Origin: Oryzobacter faecalis
GTDB taxonomy: Bacteria; Actinomycetota; Actinomycetes; Actinomycetales; Dermatophilaceae
Length of the DNA stretch: 64,000 nucleotides
Direction: 5' to 3'
NCBI RefSeq assembly: GCF_046764005.1
Contig: NZ_JBKOFW010000010.1
Coordinates: forward strand, 44,522-108,521
This document shows positions 40,596 to 48,746 of the stretch, piece after piece (position 1 is the stretch's first letter; every line of letters starts with the position of its first letter). The translations under genes were made by a program, and so were the position numbers. Below the pieces are notes generated by a model that searched no databases, was not told where the DNA came from, and worked only from the letters and a program-made list of their open reading frames with translations.

Positions 40596-41510
40596 ATGAC
40601 CACCCGGAGGGGGCTGAGCGTCGTGGTGCCGCACTACGGCGCGGCGGAGCCGACCCTCGCGGCGGTCGAGCAGCTGCGCGGTCAGCGGACCGCGCTCGAG
40701 GTCCAGGTCGTCGTCGTCGACGACGCCTCACCCGTCCCCTTCCCGCCGACCGAGGGGGTCGAGGTCGTCCGGCGGCCGGCCAACGGGGGGTTCGGGGCGG
40801 CGGTCAACAGCGGGGTAGAGCGCGCCCGCCACGACCTGCTCCTCGTCCTCAACAGCGACGTCTCGGTCGGGGAGGGCTTCGTCGACGACCTCGTCGCGGC
40901 GGCCGAGCCGTGGCTCCCCGCCGTCGTGGGCCCCCTCCTCCTCGATGCCGACGGCACCCCGTCGTGGAGCGGGCGGCACTTCCCCACGGCGTCGCACCAG
41001 GTGGTCGAGTGGCTGACGCCGCTCGCGCGGTTCCGCCACCACCGGGTGCTCCACGAGGCCGTCGGGCACGACACCCGGGCGGTTCCCGGCGCCGTGGTCC
41101 CCGTCGACTGGGTCGTCGGGGCGGCGATGCTCCTGCCGACCGAGGCGTTCCGGGCGGCCGGCGGGTTCGACGAGGGCTACTTCATGAACGCCGAGGAGGT
41201 CGACCTCCAGCGCCGCCTGCGCGACCTCGGCGTCCCCGCGGTGTTCGCCGGGACGGTGTCGCTCACCCACGTCGGCGGCGGCTCCTCCGACCCCGAGCTG
41301 CGCCGCCGCTGGCTCGTGCGGTCCCGGCTGCGCTACGCCGAGGTCTGGGGAGGGCGCCGCCGCCTCGTCGCCGGGCTCGCCGCCGCGACCGCGGTCAACG
41401 CCGTCGCCAACGGGGCACGGCGGCTGGCCGGGCGCGACGTCGCCCCGCTGCGCACGGCGCGCCACGAGCTCGGCCTCCTGCGCGGGGCCGACCGGGAGCG
41501 GGAGCGGTGA
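40596..41510 (+). CDS. Family 2 glycosyltransferase (rhamnosyltransferase/GlfT-like)
   Basis: 304 residues. LSVVVPHYGAAEPTLAAVEQL, VVVVDDASPVPFP, NGGFGAAVNSGVERARHDLLLVLNSDVSV (metal-binding DxS in place of DxD), VDWVVGAAMLLPTEAF, GGFDEGYFMNAEEVDLQRRL. The order matches the Rv/WbbL-like rhamnosyltransferase subgroup. First of seven overlapping genes; the next start overlaps the stop as GTGA. ATG 40596 is leaderless. Donor is not known; a dTDP-sugar is common in this subgroup. Confidence 0.88.
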   Translation: MTTRRGLSVVVPHYGAAEPTLAAVEQLRGQRTALEVQVVVVDDASPVPFPPTEGVEVVRRPANGGFGAAVNSGVERARHDLLLVLNSDVSVGEGFVDDLVAAAEPWLPAVVGPLLLDADGTPSWSGRHFPTASHQVVEWLTPLARFRHHRVLHEAVGHDTRAVPGAVVPVDWVVGAAMLLPTEAFRAAGGFDEGYFMNAEEVDLQRRLRDLGVPAVFAGTVSLTHVGGGSSDPELRRRWLVRSRLRYAEVWGGRRRLVAGLAAATAVNAVANGARRLAGRDVAPLRTARHELGLLRGADRERER

Positions 41511-42520
41511 CGCCGCGCCGCGTCCTCCTCGTCGGGCCCGTCTTCCACGGCTACACGACCTCGGTCGCCGACGCCCTGCGCCGGGCCGGGCACCGGGTCG
41601 ACGTCCACCACTACGACGCGCACGACGGGGCCGTCGACCGGCTGCGGACCAAGCTCGGCACCGAGCTGCCCCGCCTCGTCGGACTGCGCGGCGAGGAGCG
41701 CCGAGCCGTGCGCCGCCGCACCGCCGACGCCCTGGACGCGTTGCGCGCCACCCGGCCCGACGTCGTCCTCGCCATCAAGGCCGACGTCCTCGACGCCGCC
41801 TTCTGGGAGGAGGCCCGGCGTGCCGGCGCCCTGACCCACCTGTGGCTCTACGACGAGCTGCGCCGCATGCGGCTCGACCCCGACGTCCTCGCCGCGGTCG
41901 ACGTCCTCACCTCGTACTCGGCCCTCGACACCGCCGACCTCGTGGCACGGGGGCTCCCGGCGACCCACGTGGCCAACGGCTTCGACGCCGGTGTTCCCGT
42001 GCGCACGCGCCCCTCCGACGACGTCCTCTTCGTCGGGGCGCGCTACCCCAACCGCGAGGCCTTCCTCGTCGCCCTCCACGACCGCGGGCTGCCGGTGCGG
42101 GCCGTGGGACGTGACTGGTCGCGCCACCCCGTCGACCGGCTGCGCACCTGGGACGTGCGACGACCCGCTCTGCCGGCTGCGCGCGACGTCGACCGCGCCG
42201 AGGGCTACGGCCTCATGGCCGGTGCCGCGGCCAACCTCAACGTCCACCACGACCAGGACGGCTTCACGATGCGCACCTTCGAGATCCCCGGCGTGGGGGG
42301 CCTCCAGCTCGTCGACCGCCCCGACGTCGCGACCCTGTACGAGCCGGAGGAGGAGGTGCTCGTCTTCGCCTCCGTCGACGAGGCCGCCGAGCTCGCCTCC
42401 CGCGCCCTCGGCGACCGGGCCTGGGCGCGCCGCATCGGGGAGGCGGGTCGCCGCCGCACGCTCGCCGAGCACACGACCGACCACCGGGTCCGCGACCTGG
42501 AGGCGCTGTGGACGGCCTGA
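41507..42520 (+). CDS. CgeB-like glycosyltransferase
   Basis: 337 residues. N-terminal RRVLLVGPVFHGYTTSVADALRRAG and VVLAIKADVLDAAFW; C-terminal DDVLFVGARYPNREAFLVAL and the segment NLNVHHDQDGFTMRTFEIPGVGGLQLVDRPDVATLYEPEEEVLVF, of which TMRTFEIPGVGG is the diagnostic CgeB/glyco_trans_1_2 motif. Such enzymes transfer sugars onto surface structures (spore polysaccharide maturation in Bacillus). GTGA overlap with the GT2 before it and a 13-nt overlap with the next gene show translational coupling. Confidence 0.85.
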   Translation: MTPRRVLLVGPVFHGYTTSVADALRRAGHRVDVHHYDAHDGAVDRLRTKLGTELPRLVGLRGEERRAVRRRTADALDALRATRPDVVLAIKADVLDAAFWEEARRAGALTHLWLYDELRRMRLDPDVLAAVDVLTSYSALDTADLVARGLPATHVANGFDAGVPVRTRPSDDVLFVGARYPNREAFLVALHDRGLPVRAVGRDWSRHPVDRLRTWDVRRPALPAARDVDRAEGYGLMAGAAANLNVHHDQDGFTMRTFEIPGVGGLQLVDRPDVATLYEPEEEVLVFASVDEAAELASRALGDRAWARRIGEAGRRRTLAEHTTDHRVRDLEALWTA

Positions 42521-43566
42521 CCCACCCCCGCGACCTCGAGGCCTGGCACCGGTGGCAGCGCGCCCAGCAGCCGCTGGCCCGCCGGGTCAGGGGGACCCTC
42601 GACGTCCTGCGCGAGATCGCCCGGCCCGACGGCCGGGCCGGGGAGGTGGTCGTGACGCGGGGCGGTCCGCGGTGCCGCGTCCTCGTCCTCGTCGAGGCCC
42701 GGACGCCGTCCCAGGCCGCCGCCCTCCTCGCCCCGCTGCTCCACCTCCCCCTCGACGACGTCGTGGTCGTCTCGACCTCCCCCGTGCGCGACCTGCTCCC
42801 GGCATGGCTGTGGCAGGAGTCGCGCTCGCTGGCCCACGAGGTCGTGCCGACCCTGGCGCGCGAGGGCGCCGTGGTCCTGTCGACGGGGCCCTACCTCCGC
42901 CTCGGCCGCCTCGCGAGGGGCGCGGTCGAGGCCCCCGAGCGGTTCGTCAGCGTCCAGCACGGGCTGCTGACCCCCCATGCCCCGCCGCTCGCCGAGGGCA
43001 CGACCCTCCTGGCGTGGAGCGACGCCGACGCCGACTTCTGGCGCTCGGGCCGCACCGACGTGACGTCCCACGTCGTGGGGTCGCAGCTGCTCTGGGACGC
43101 CGGGGCGCCACCGTCGGCAGCCGTCGACCCCGGTGCCGCGCCCGTCTTCCTCGGCCAGCTGCACGGGGTCGAGCTCCCTCCCGGTGTCCTCGCCCGCGCC
43201 GCGGAGGGCTTCTGCCGCGACCACGGCGCGCGGTACCGGCCGCACCCCGCCGAGACCGACCGCCGCTCCCGGGCCACCCACGCGCGCTGGGAGACCGAGG
43301 GGATCGTCGTCGACCGGTCCGCGACCCTGCTGCGCGAGCTCGGGGCGCCGGTCGTCGGGGTCTTCTCCACCGGACTGCTCGAGGCCGCCGCCGCGGGGCT
43401 ACCCGCGTGGGTCCACTGCCCCGACGCCCCGCCGTGGCTCGAGGCGTTCTGGGAGCGGTACCGGCTCGCCCCCTGGGGCGGGGCGCCGACGCCCTCCCCC
43501 GAACGGACCGGAAGTGAACCGAGCCTGCAGGTCGCGCGGGTCGTGCGGGGGATGATGAGGGCGTGA
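42508..43566 (+). CDS. Unassigned GT-B-like protein, candidate nonulosonate transferase
   Basis: 352 residues; not assigned to a family by me. Seen: an N-terminal helical stretch, CRVLVLVEARTPSQAAALLAPL, RFVSVQHGLLTPHAPPL (a QHG motif as in capsule polysialyl- and glycerophosphotransferases), a central LLAWSDADADFWRSG, HGARYRPHPAETDRRS with an HP motif, and a donor-site-like GVFSTGLLEAAAAGLPAWVH. These are features of GT-B enzymes that use CMP or CDP donors. Sandwiched between CgeB-like GT and the CMP-sugar synthetase by overlaps of 13 and 4 nt, it is a good candidate to use that CMP-sugar. Function is inference. Confidence 0.6.
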   Translation: MDGLTHPRDLEAWHRWQRAQQPLARRVRGTLDVLREIARPDGRAGEVVVTRGGPRCRVLVLVEARTPSQAAALLAPLLHLPLDDVVVVSTSPVRDLLPAWLWQESRSLAHEVVPTLAREGAVVLSTGPYLRLGRLARGAVEAPERFVSVQHGLLTPHAPPLAEGTTLLAWSDADADFWRSGRTDVTSHVVGSQLLWDAGAPPSAAVDPGAAPVFLGQLHGVELPPGVLARAAEGFCRDHGARYRPHPAETDRRSRATHARWETEGIVVDRSATLLRELGAPVVGVFSTGLLEAAAAGLPAWVHCPDAPPWLEAFWERYRLAPWGGAPTPSPERTGSEPSLQVARVVRGMMRA

Positions 43567-44270
43567 GGATCCTGTGCGTCGTCCCCGCGCGGGGCGGGTC
43601 CAAGGGCGTCCCCCGCAAGAACCTGCGGCCGGTCGCGGGCAAGCCGCTGCTCGCATGGACCGTCGAGCAGGCCCTCGCCGCGCAGCCCGCGATGGACGTC
43701 GTCGTGTCCACCGAGGACGCCGAGATCGCCGCCGTGGCCCTCGCCCACGGCGCCGACGTCCCCGTCCTCCGGCCCGCGGAGCTGGCGCTCGACGAGACGC
43801 CGACCGAGCCGGTCGTCCGCCACGCCCTCGCCGTCGCCCGGGAGTCGGGCCCCGACCCGGACGCGGTCGTCCTCCTCCAGGCGACCTCGCCCGTGCGCCT
43901 GCCCGGCTCGCTCACGAGGGCGCTCGAGCAGTTCCTGACGACGGGCGTCGACTCGCTCGTCGGTGTCGTCCCGCAGAGCCCCTTCACGTGGACCGACGGG
44001 ACCGAGCCCAGCGCGGCGTACGACGTCACCGCCCGCCCGCGCCGGCAGGACTTCGCCCCGGAGGACCTGCGCTACCGCGAGACCGGGTCGCTGTACGTCA
44101 CGAGGCCGTGGGTCTACGACGACCTCGACAACCGCATCGGCGGCAGGGTCGGCCTGTTCGTCATGGACGAGGTCGAGGGGGTCGACATCGACACCGAGCA
44201 CGACCTCGACGTCGCCGACGCCATCCTCCGCCGCCTCCTCGCCGATGCCCCGGCCGGGAGGCCGACATGA
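43563..44270 (+). CDS. Acylneuraminate (nonulosonate) cytidylyltransferase
   Basis: 235 residues, NeuA/PseF/LegF-type. ILCVVPARGGSKGVPRKNLRPVAGKPLLAWTVEQA, of which ARGGSKGVPRKN binds CTP, then VVSTEDAEIAAVALAHGADV, VVLLQATSPVRLPGSL, RYRETGSLYVTRP and VDIDTEHDLDVAD. It couples CMP to a 2-keto-3-deoxy sugar acid made by the NeuB domain downstream. Whether the sugar is sialic, legionaminic, pseudaminic or another acid cannot be told. GTG start overlaps the previous stop and its own stop overlaps the NeuB ATG (ATGA). Confidence 0.9.
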   Translation: MRILCVVPARGGSKGVPRKNLRPVAGKPLLAWTVEQALAAQPAMDVVVSTEDAEIAAVALAHGADVPVLRPAELALDETPTEPVVRHALAVARESGPDPDAVVLLQATSPVRLPGSLTRALEQFLTTGVDSLVGVVPQSPFTWTDGTEPSAAYDVTARPRRQDFAPEDLRYRETGSLYVTRPWVYDDLDNRIGGRVGLFVMDEVEGVDIDTEHDLDVADAILRRLLADAPAGRPT

Positions 44271-46537
44271 TCATCGAGCGGTCCATCCGGCCCTTCGTCG
44301 TCTACGGCGAGGACCCCGTCCTCACGGCACTGGAGAAGATCACCGCCAACCGGGCGCGGATCGTGTTCTGCGTCAGCGAGCACGGGCTGCTCCTCGGGTC
44401 CCTGACCGACGGCGACGTCCGCCGCTGGATCGCCGCGCGCCCCGACGTCGACCTCTCGCGGCCGAGCGCCGAGGCGATGAACACCGACTTCGTGTCGGCG
44501 CCGCTCGCGGCCGCGCCGTCGGAGATCCGACGGCTCTTCGCCGGGGCCGTCGACCACGTGCCCCTCGTCGACGACCGGGGCCGGCTGGCGGCCGTCGCCG
44601 TCAACCGCAACGACGCCTTCCGGGTCGGACGGCGCGAGGTCGGGACGGGCCACGCCACCTTCGTCATCGCCGAGATCGGCAACAACCACAACGGGTCGGT
44701 CGAGCTGGCCAAGGAGCTCGTCGACCTCGCCAGGGCCGCCGGCGCCGACGCCGTGAAGTTCCAGCTCCGCGACATGGACGCCCTCTACCGGGGCGACGCC
44801 GCGGGCGGCGGCGAGGACCTCGGGCCGCAGTACACCCTCGACCTCCTCGCCCGGTTCAACCTCCCGGCGCCACGGCTGCTCGAGGTGTTCGAGCACGCGC
44901 GCGAGGTCGGTGTCGACGCCCTCTGCACGCCGTGGGACCTCCCGAGCGTCGACGTCCTCGTCGAGCACGGCGTCCCCGCCCTGAAGATCGCGTCGGCCGA
45001 CCTCACGAACCACACGCTGCTGCGTCATGCCGGGGCGTCCGGCACGCCGCTCATCGTCTCCACGGGCATGTCGACGGAGACCGAGATCCGCGAGAGCGTC
45101 GAGGTCCTCCGGTCGACCGGCACCGCGTACGCGCTCCTGCACGCGCAGTCGACGTACCCGGCCCCCTTCAAGGACGTCAACCTGCGCTACCTCACCCGCC
45201 TCGCCGAGCTCGGCGACTGCCCGGTCGGGTACTCCGGCCACGAGCGCGGCTACCACGTCCCGCTCGCCGCCGTCGCGCTCGGAGCCACGATCATCGAGAA
45301 GCACTTCACCGTCGACCGCTCGATGGAGGGCAACGACCACAAGGTCTCGCTGCTCCCCGACGAGTTCCGCGCGATGGTCGACCGGATCCGCGACCTCGAG
45401 GAGTCCCTGGGCAGCGCCGAGCCCCGCGTCGTCTCCACCGGCGAGATGATGAACCGGGTCAACCTCGCCAAGAGCCTCGTGGCAGCCCGCGACATCGCCC
45501 CCGGCGAGGTCATCTCCCGCGACGCCGTCGAGGTCAAGAGCCCGGGGCGCGGGCTGCAGCCCAACGACCTCGAGCGGCTCGTCGGCCGCACCGCCAGCCG
45601 GGGCCTGTCGGCGGGCGACTTCTTCTTCCGCACCGACCTCGTCGACGCGGCGCCGAAGGCCCGCGTCTACCGCTTCCGTCGGCCCTGGGGCGTGCCGGTG
45701 CGCTACCACGACTGGCAGCGGCTCGTCGCCGACACCCGGCCCGACTTCCTCGAGTTCCACTTCTCCTACAAGGACCTCGACCTCGACCCCGAGCCGTGGT
45801 TCGCCACGCTCCCGCCCCACTGCACCGACGCCGACGGCGTCCTCGGCATGGCCTTCACGACCCACCTGCCCGACCTGTTCGCCGGCGACTTCATCGTCGA
45901 CCTCGCCTCCCTCGACGACGAGGTGTGGGAGCGCTCGGTCCACGAGCTGCAGCGCACCATCGACGTCACCCGCTCGCTGACCCGCTGGTTCACCCTGGAG
46001 GACGACCCCGTCGTCGTCGCGACGATGGGCGGGTTCACCTCCGACCGGCACCTCGACCCCTCCGAGCGCCCGCGCCGCTACGAGCGGGTGGCGGCGGCCG
46101 TCGACCGGGTCGACCGCAGCGGGGTCCGGCTCACCGCGCAGACGCTGCCGCCGTACCCGTGGCTCATCGGCGGACAGCACTTCCACAACCTCTTCCTCGA
46201 CCCGGTCGACACCGCGGAGTTCTCGCTCGCGACCGGTGTCCCTCTCACCCTCGACACCTCGCACACCAAGCTCGCGACGAACTTCCTCGGCCGCTCGTTC
46301 GCCGAGGCCGTCGAGCTGCTCGCGCCGCTGACCATCCACCTCCACCTCGTCGACGCGATGGGCGTGGACGGCGAGGGGCCCCAGGTCGGCGAGGGCGAGA
46401 TCGACTGGCCGGTGCTCGCCGAGCAGCTCGACCGGCTCGCTCCGGGGCTGTCCTTCATCCCGGAGATCTGGCAGGGCCACGTCAACGACGGCGAGGGGTT
46501 CTGGGTCGCCCTCGAGCGCCTCGAGGAGTGGTTCTGA
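44267..46537 (+). CDS. neuB: Four-domain nonulosonate synthase: CBS pair - NeuB - SAF - TIM barrel
   Basis: 756 residues. 1-118: tandem CBS domains (VLTALEKITANRARIVFCV, GSLTDGDVRRWI, HVPLVDDRGRLAAV) like those of sugar-nucleotide enzymes. 130-385: NeuB barrel, FVIAEIGNNHNGSVELAKEL, AVKFQLRD, LKIASADLTN, STGMSTETEI, GYSGHERGYH, IEKHFTVDRSMEGNDHKVSL. 400-456: SAF antifreeze-like cap, NLAKSLVAARDI, VEVKSPGRGLQPND. 465-756: xylose-isomerase-like TIM barrel, ending with WQGHVNDGEGFW. The core condenses PEP with a hexosamine. The last domain may prepare or isomerise the sugar; no NeuC-type epimerase is present. Both ends overlap neighbouring genes. Confidence 0.9.
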   Translation: MIIERSIRPFVVYGEDPVLTALEKITANRARIVFCVSEHGLLLGSLTDGDVRRWIAARPDVDLSRPSAEAMNTDFVSAPLAAAPSEIRRLFAGAVDHVPLVDDRGRLAAVAVNRNDAFRVGRREVGTGHATFVIAEIGNNHNGSVELAKELVDLARAAGADAVKFQLRDMDALYRGDAAGGGEDLGPQYTLDLLARFNLPAPRLLEVFEHAREVGVDALCTPWDLPSVDVLVEHGVPALKIASADLTNHTLLRHAGASGTPLIVSTGMSTETEIRESVEVLRSTGTAYALLHAQSTYPAPFKDVNLRYLTRLAELGDCPVGYSGHERGYHVPLAAVALGATIIEKHFTVDRSMEGNDHKVSLLPDEFRAMVDRIRDLEESLGSAEPRVVSTGEMMNRVNLAKSLVAARDIAPGEVISRDAVEVKSPGRGLQPNDLERLVGRTASRGLSAGDFFFRTDLVDAAPKARVYRFRRPWGVPVRYHDWQRLVADTRPDFLEFHFSYKDLDLDPEPWFATLPPHCTDADGVLGMAFTTHLPDLFAGDFIVDLASLDDEVWERSVHELQRTIDVTRSLTRWFTLEDDPVVVATMGGFTSDRHLDPSERPRRYERVAAAVDRVDRSGVRLTAQTLPPYPWLIGGQHFHNLFLDPVDTAEFSLATGVPLTLDTSHTKLATNFLGRSFAEAVELLAPLTIHLHLVDAMGVDGEGPQVGEGEIDWPVLAEQLDRLAPGLSFIPEIWQGHVNDGEGFWVALERLEEWF

Positions 46538-47613
46538 CCTCCCTCCCCCTGCCTCCCACCGCCCTGTGGGTCGTCCCCGTCGGGGCCCTGGCGGGCGTGG
46601 GCCGGCACGTCGTCGACGTCGCCTCCGTCGGCGTCCCGGGATACCGGGTCGTCGTGCTCTGCCCGCCGGGACCGCTGGCCGAGCGGCTGCGGTCGGTCGG
46701 TGCGGCCGTCGTCACGGCCCCGGTCGGACCCGAGTTCGGGGTCCGCGAGTCGGTGGCCGCGGTCCGGCACGCCGTCGGGACGCTGCGCCCGGCCGTGACG
46801 CACTCGCACCTGTCCTGGGCCGACGTCGTCAGCGCCGTCGCGACCGTCGGGCGGCCGACCGCCCTCGTGACGACGGAGCACGGCATCGCCGACGACGACC
46901 TCGTCTACCACGGGAGCCGGGGGCGCGCGCGGCTGAAGGCGGTCGCGCACGCCGTGCGCCTGAGGCGGGCCGACGCCATCATCGCCGTGGCCGACGCGAC
47001 GGCCCGGACGGTGGTGGCGAAGTGGCACCCGTCGCCGTCGACGCCGGTGCGCGTCATCCGCAACGGCGTCGACCGCCTTCCCGAACGGCCCTCTCGCACA
47101 CCGGGACTGCACGTCTGCTCGATCGCCCGCCTGGCGCCGGAGAAGCGCATCGACCACCTGCTGCGCGCCTTCGCCCTGCTGCGGGCGGACCACCCGCAGG
47201 CCCGGCTCACCGTCGCCGGCACGGGGCCGGAGGCCGTCGCGCTGGGCGACCTCGCCGACGATCTCGGGATCGCCGACGCCACCGACTTCGCCGGTCACGT
47301 CGACCCCGCCCCGCTCCTCGCCGGCGCCGACGTCCTCGTGCAGCTCTCGGTGTGGGAGAACTGCTCCTACTCGCTCCTCGACGCCCTCGTCCACCAGTTG
47401 GGGGCGGTCGCCACGCCGGTCGGCGGGAACCCCGAGATCCTTCCCGCGTCGGCCCTCGTCGCCCACGACGACCACGCGGAGGTCGCCCGCCTCGTCGCCG
47501 AGCAGGGCGAGCACCCCTCGCGGCGACCCACGCTGCCCGCCGGCTGGCCCACCCGCGCCGACATGTGCACCGCGATCGGCGAGGTCTACGACGGCCTGGG
47601 GGTGCGCGGGTGA
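46528..47613 (+). CDS. Family 4 glycosyltransferase
   Basis: 361 residues. GT-B: VVPVGALAGVGRHVVDVA at the N-terminus, TEHGIADDDLVYH, VIRNGVDRLPERP, then HVCSIARLAPEKRIDHLLRAF, RLTVAGTGPEAVALG, FAGHVDPAPLLAGADVLVQLSVWENCSYSLLDALV with the donor-site pattern. The start is uncertain: GTG 46528 is inside the neuB tail, with a CTG at 46534 overlapping the neuB stop as CTGA; I choose 46528. The stop overlaps the next GT4 start. Confidence 0.85.
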   Translation: MVLTSLPLPPTALWVVPVGALAGVGRHVVDVASVGVPGYRVVVLCPPGPLAERLRSVGAAVVTAPVGPEFGVRESVAAVRHAVGTLRPAVTHSHLSWADVVSAVATVGRPTALVTTEHGIADDDLVYHGSRGRARLKAVAHAVRLRRADAIIAVADATARTVVAKWHPSPSTPVRVIRNGVDRLPERPSRTPGLHVCSIARLAPEKRIDHLLRAFALLRADHPQARLTVAGTGPEAVALGDLADDLGIADATDFAGHVDPAPLLAGADVLVQLSVWENCSYSLLDALVHQLGAVATPVGGNPEILPASALVAHDDHAEVARLVAEQGEHPSRRPTLPAGWPTRADMCTAIGEVYDGLGVRG

Positions 47614-48626
47614 CCTCGGTCGTGCTCGCCGCGAACAACGGTGACGTCGGCGGCGGCGAGGTCATGCTCCGCGCCACCGCCGGCCTCCTGGCGGACCTCG
47701 GCGTGCACGTCGAGGTCGTCGGGCCCTCCGTACCGGGCGGCGTCCTCGACCTCGTCGAGGCCGACGGCCACCCCGTCCACCGCCTCGCCGCGGACCGGCG
47801 GCGCTACGCCGGCGAGCTGCGCGCCTGGCACGCGGGGCGCCCCGAGGTGCTCTGGTGCCACGGTCTCGTCCCGGCCCTGGCGACGGCCGGCCGGTCGCGC
47901 CGCGTCGTCCACCTCCACCAGCTGCCCACCGGCTCCGCGCAGCGCGCCGCGCTCGTCACCGCCCGGGCCCGCTCCTCCCTCGTCCTCGTCCCGTCCGACT
48001 GGATGGCGGCGCGGGTCCCCGCCGCGCGGGTGCTGCCCAACTGGACCGCCGACCCCGGCTTCGCCCGTCGCACCCCGGGCCGCCAGCGGCGCCTGGGGTA
48101 CCTCGGGCGCCACTCCGTCGACAAGGGGCTCGTCGTCCTCGCCCGCGCGCTCGCCCGGCCCGGGTCCGACGCCGACGTGCGGCTCGTCCTCGCCGGCGGG
48201 CCGCGCTTCGTCGACGACGCGGCCGCCCGGGCCGTCGCCGACGCGCTCGCCCCCCTCGGCGACCGCGTCGAGCGGGTCGGCTGGGTCGAGCCCGCCGCAC
48301 TCCTCCGCGACGTCGACGGCCTCGTCGTCCCGTCCGTGGCGCCCGAGTCGTTCGGTCTCGCCGCCGCGGAGGCGATGGCGGCCGGCGTGCCCTGCCTCGT
48401 CAGCGACGCCGGGGCCCTGCCCGAGGTCGTCGGTGGCGGGCACCCGTGGGTGGTCCCGGCCGGTGACGTCGAGGCGCTCGCCGCGGCCGTCGGCGGGTGG
48501 GCGGCCGCACCGGCCGACGACCTCGACGCCCTCGCCCGCACCCAGCGCGTGCGGTGGGAGCGGCACTTCTCGCCCGGCGCGGCACGGGCCCGGGTGGCCG
48601 ACGTCCTCGCCGCCCTGCAGGCCTAG
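47610..48626 (+). CDS. Family 4 glycosyltransferase
   Basis: 338 residues. NNGDVGGGEVMLRATAGLLADLG (GGGE acceptor loop), VVHLHQLPTGSAQRAALV, VLVPSDWMAARV, LGYLGRHSVDKGLVVLARAL, RLVLAGGPRFVDDAA, VGWVEPAALLRDVDGLVVPSVAPESFGLAAAEAMAAGVPCLVSDAGALPEVV, in which PESFGLAAAEAMAAGVP carries the E-x7-E donor site. GTG start overlaps the previous stop. Last of the seven-gene operon. Linkage unknown. Confidence 0.88.
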   Translation: MTSVVLAANNGDVGGGEVMLRATAGLLADLGVHVEVVGPSVPGGVLDLVEADGHPVHRLAADRRRYAGELRAWHAGRPEVLWCHGLVPALATAGRSRRVVHLHQLPTGSAQRAALVTARARSSLVLVPSDWMAARVPAARVLPNWTADPGFARRTPGRQRRLGYLGRHSVDKGLVVLARALARPGSDADVRLVLAGGPRFVDDAAARAVADALAPLGDRVERVGWVEPAALLRDVDGLVVPSVAPESFGLAAAEAMAAGVPCLVSDAGALPEVVGGGHPWVVPAGDVEALAAAVGGWAAAPADDLDALARTQRVRWERHFSPGAARARVADVLAALQA

Positions 48627-48677
48627 GACACTCCGGCGGCGCCGCGCGATGACCGGGGCCGACGCCGCGAGGTCTGC

Positions 48678-48683
48678 GAGGAT
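48678..48683 (+). promoter_or_regulatory. Candidate -10 box (GAGGAT) of the gmd operon
   Basis: GAGGAT about 64 bases before the gmd ATG, in the only non-overlapping gap (120 bp) of the 40.6-51.8 kb gene run. Confidence 0.3.
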
Positions 48684-48746
48684 GCTCGGCAGACGACCCA
48701 CGGGTGACCGTCGCGACCCCAGCCGACCGGAGGCGGAACCACTTCC

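Noticed and set aside
46078..47514. Open minus-strand frame antisense to the NeuB tail and the following GT4
   Set aside because: No recognisable domain, Arg/Gly/Asp/Val-rich, and both plus-strand genes are well conserved.
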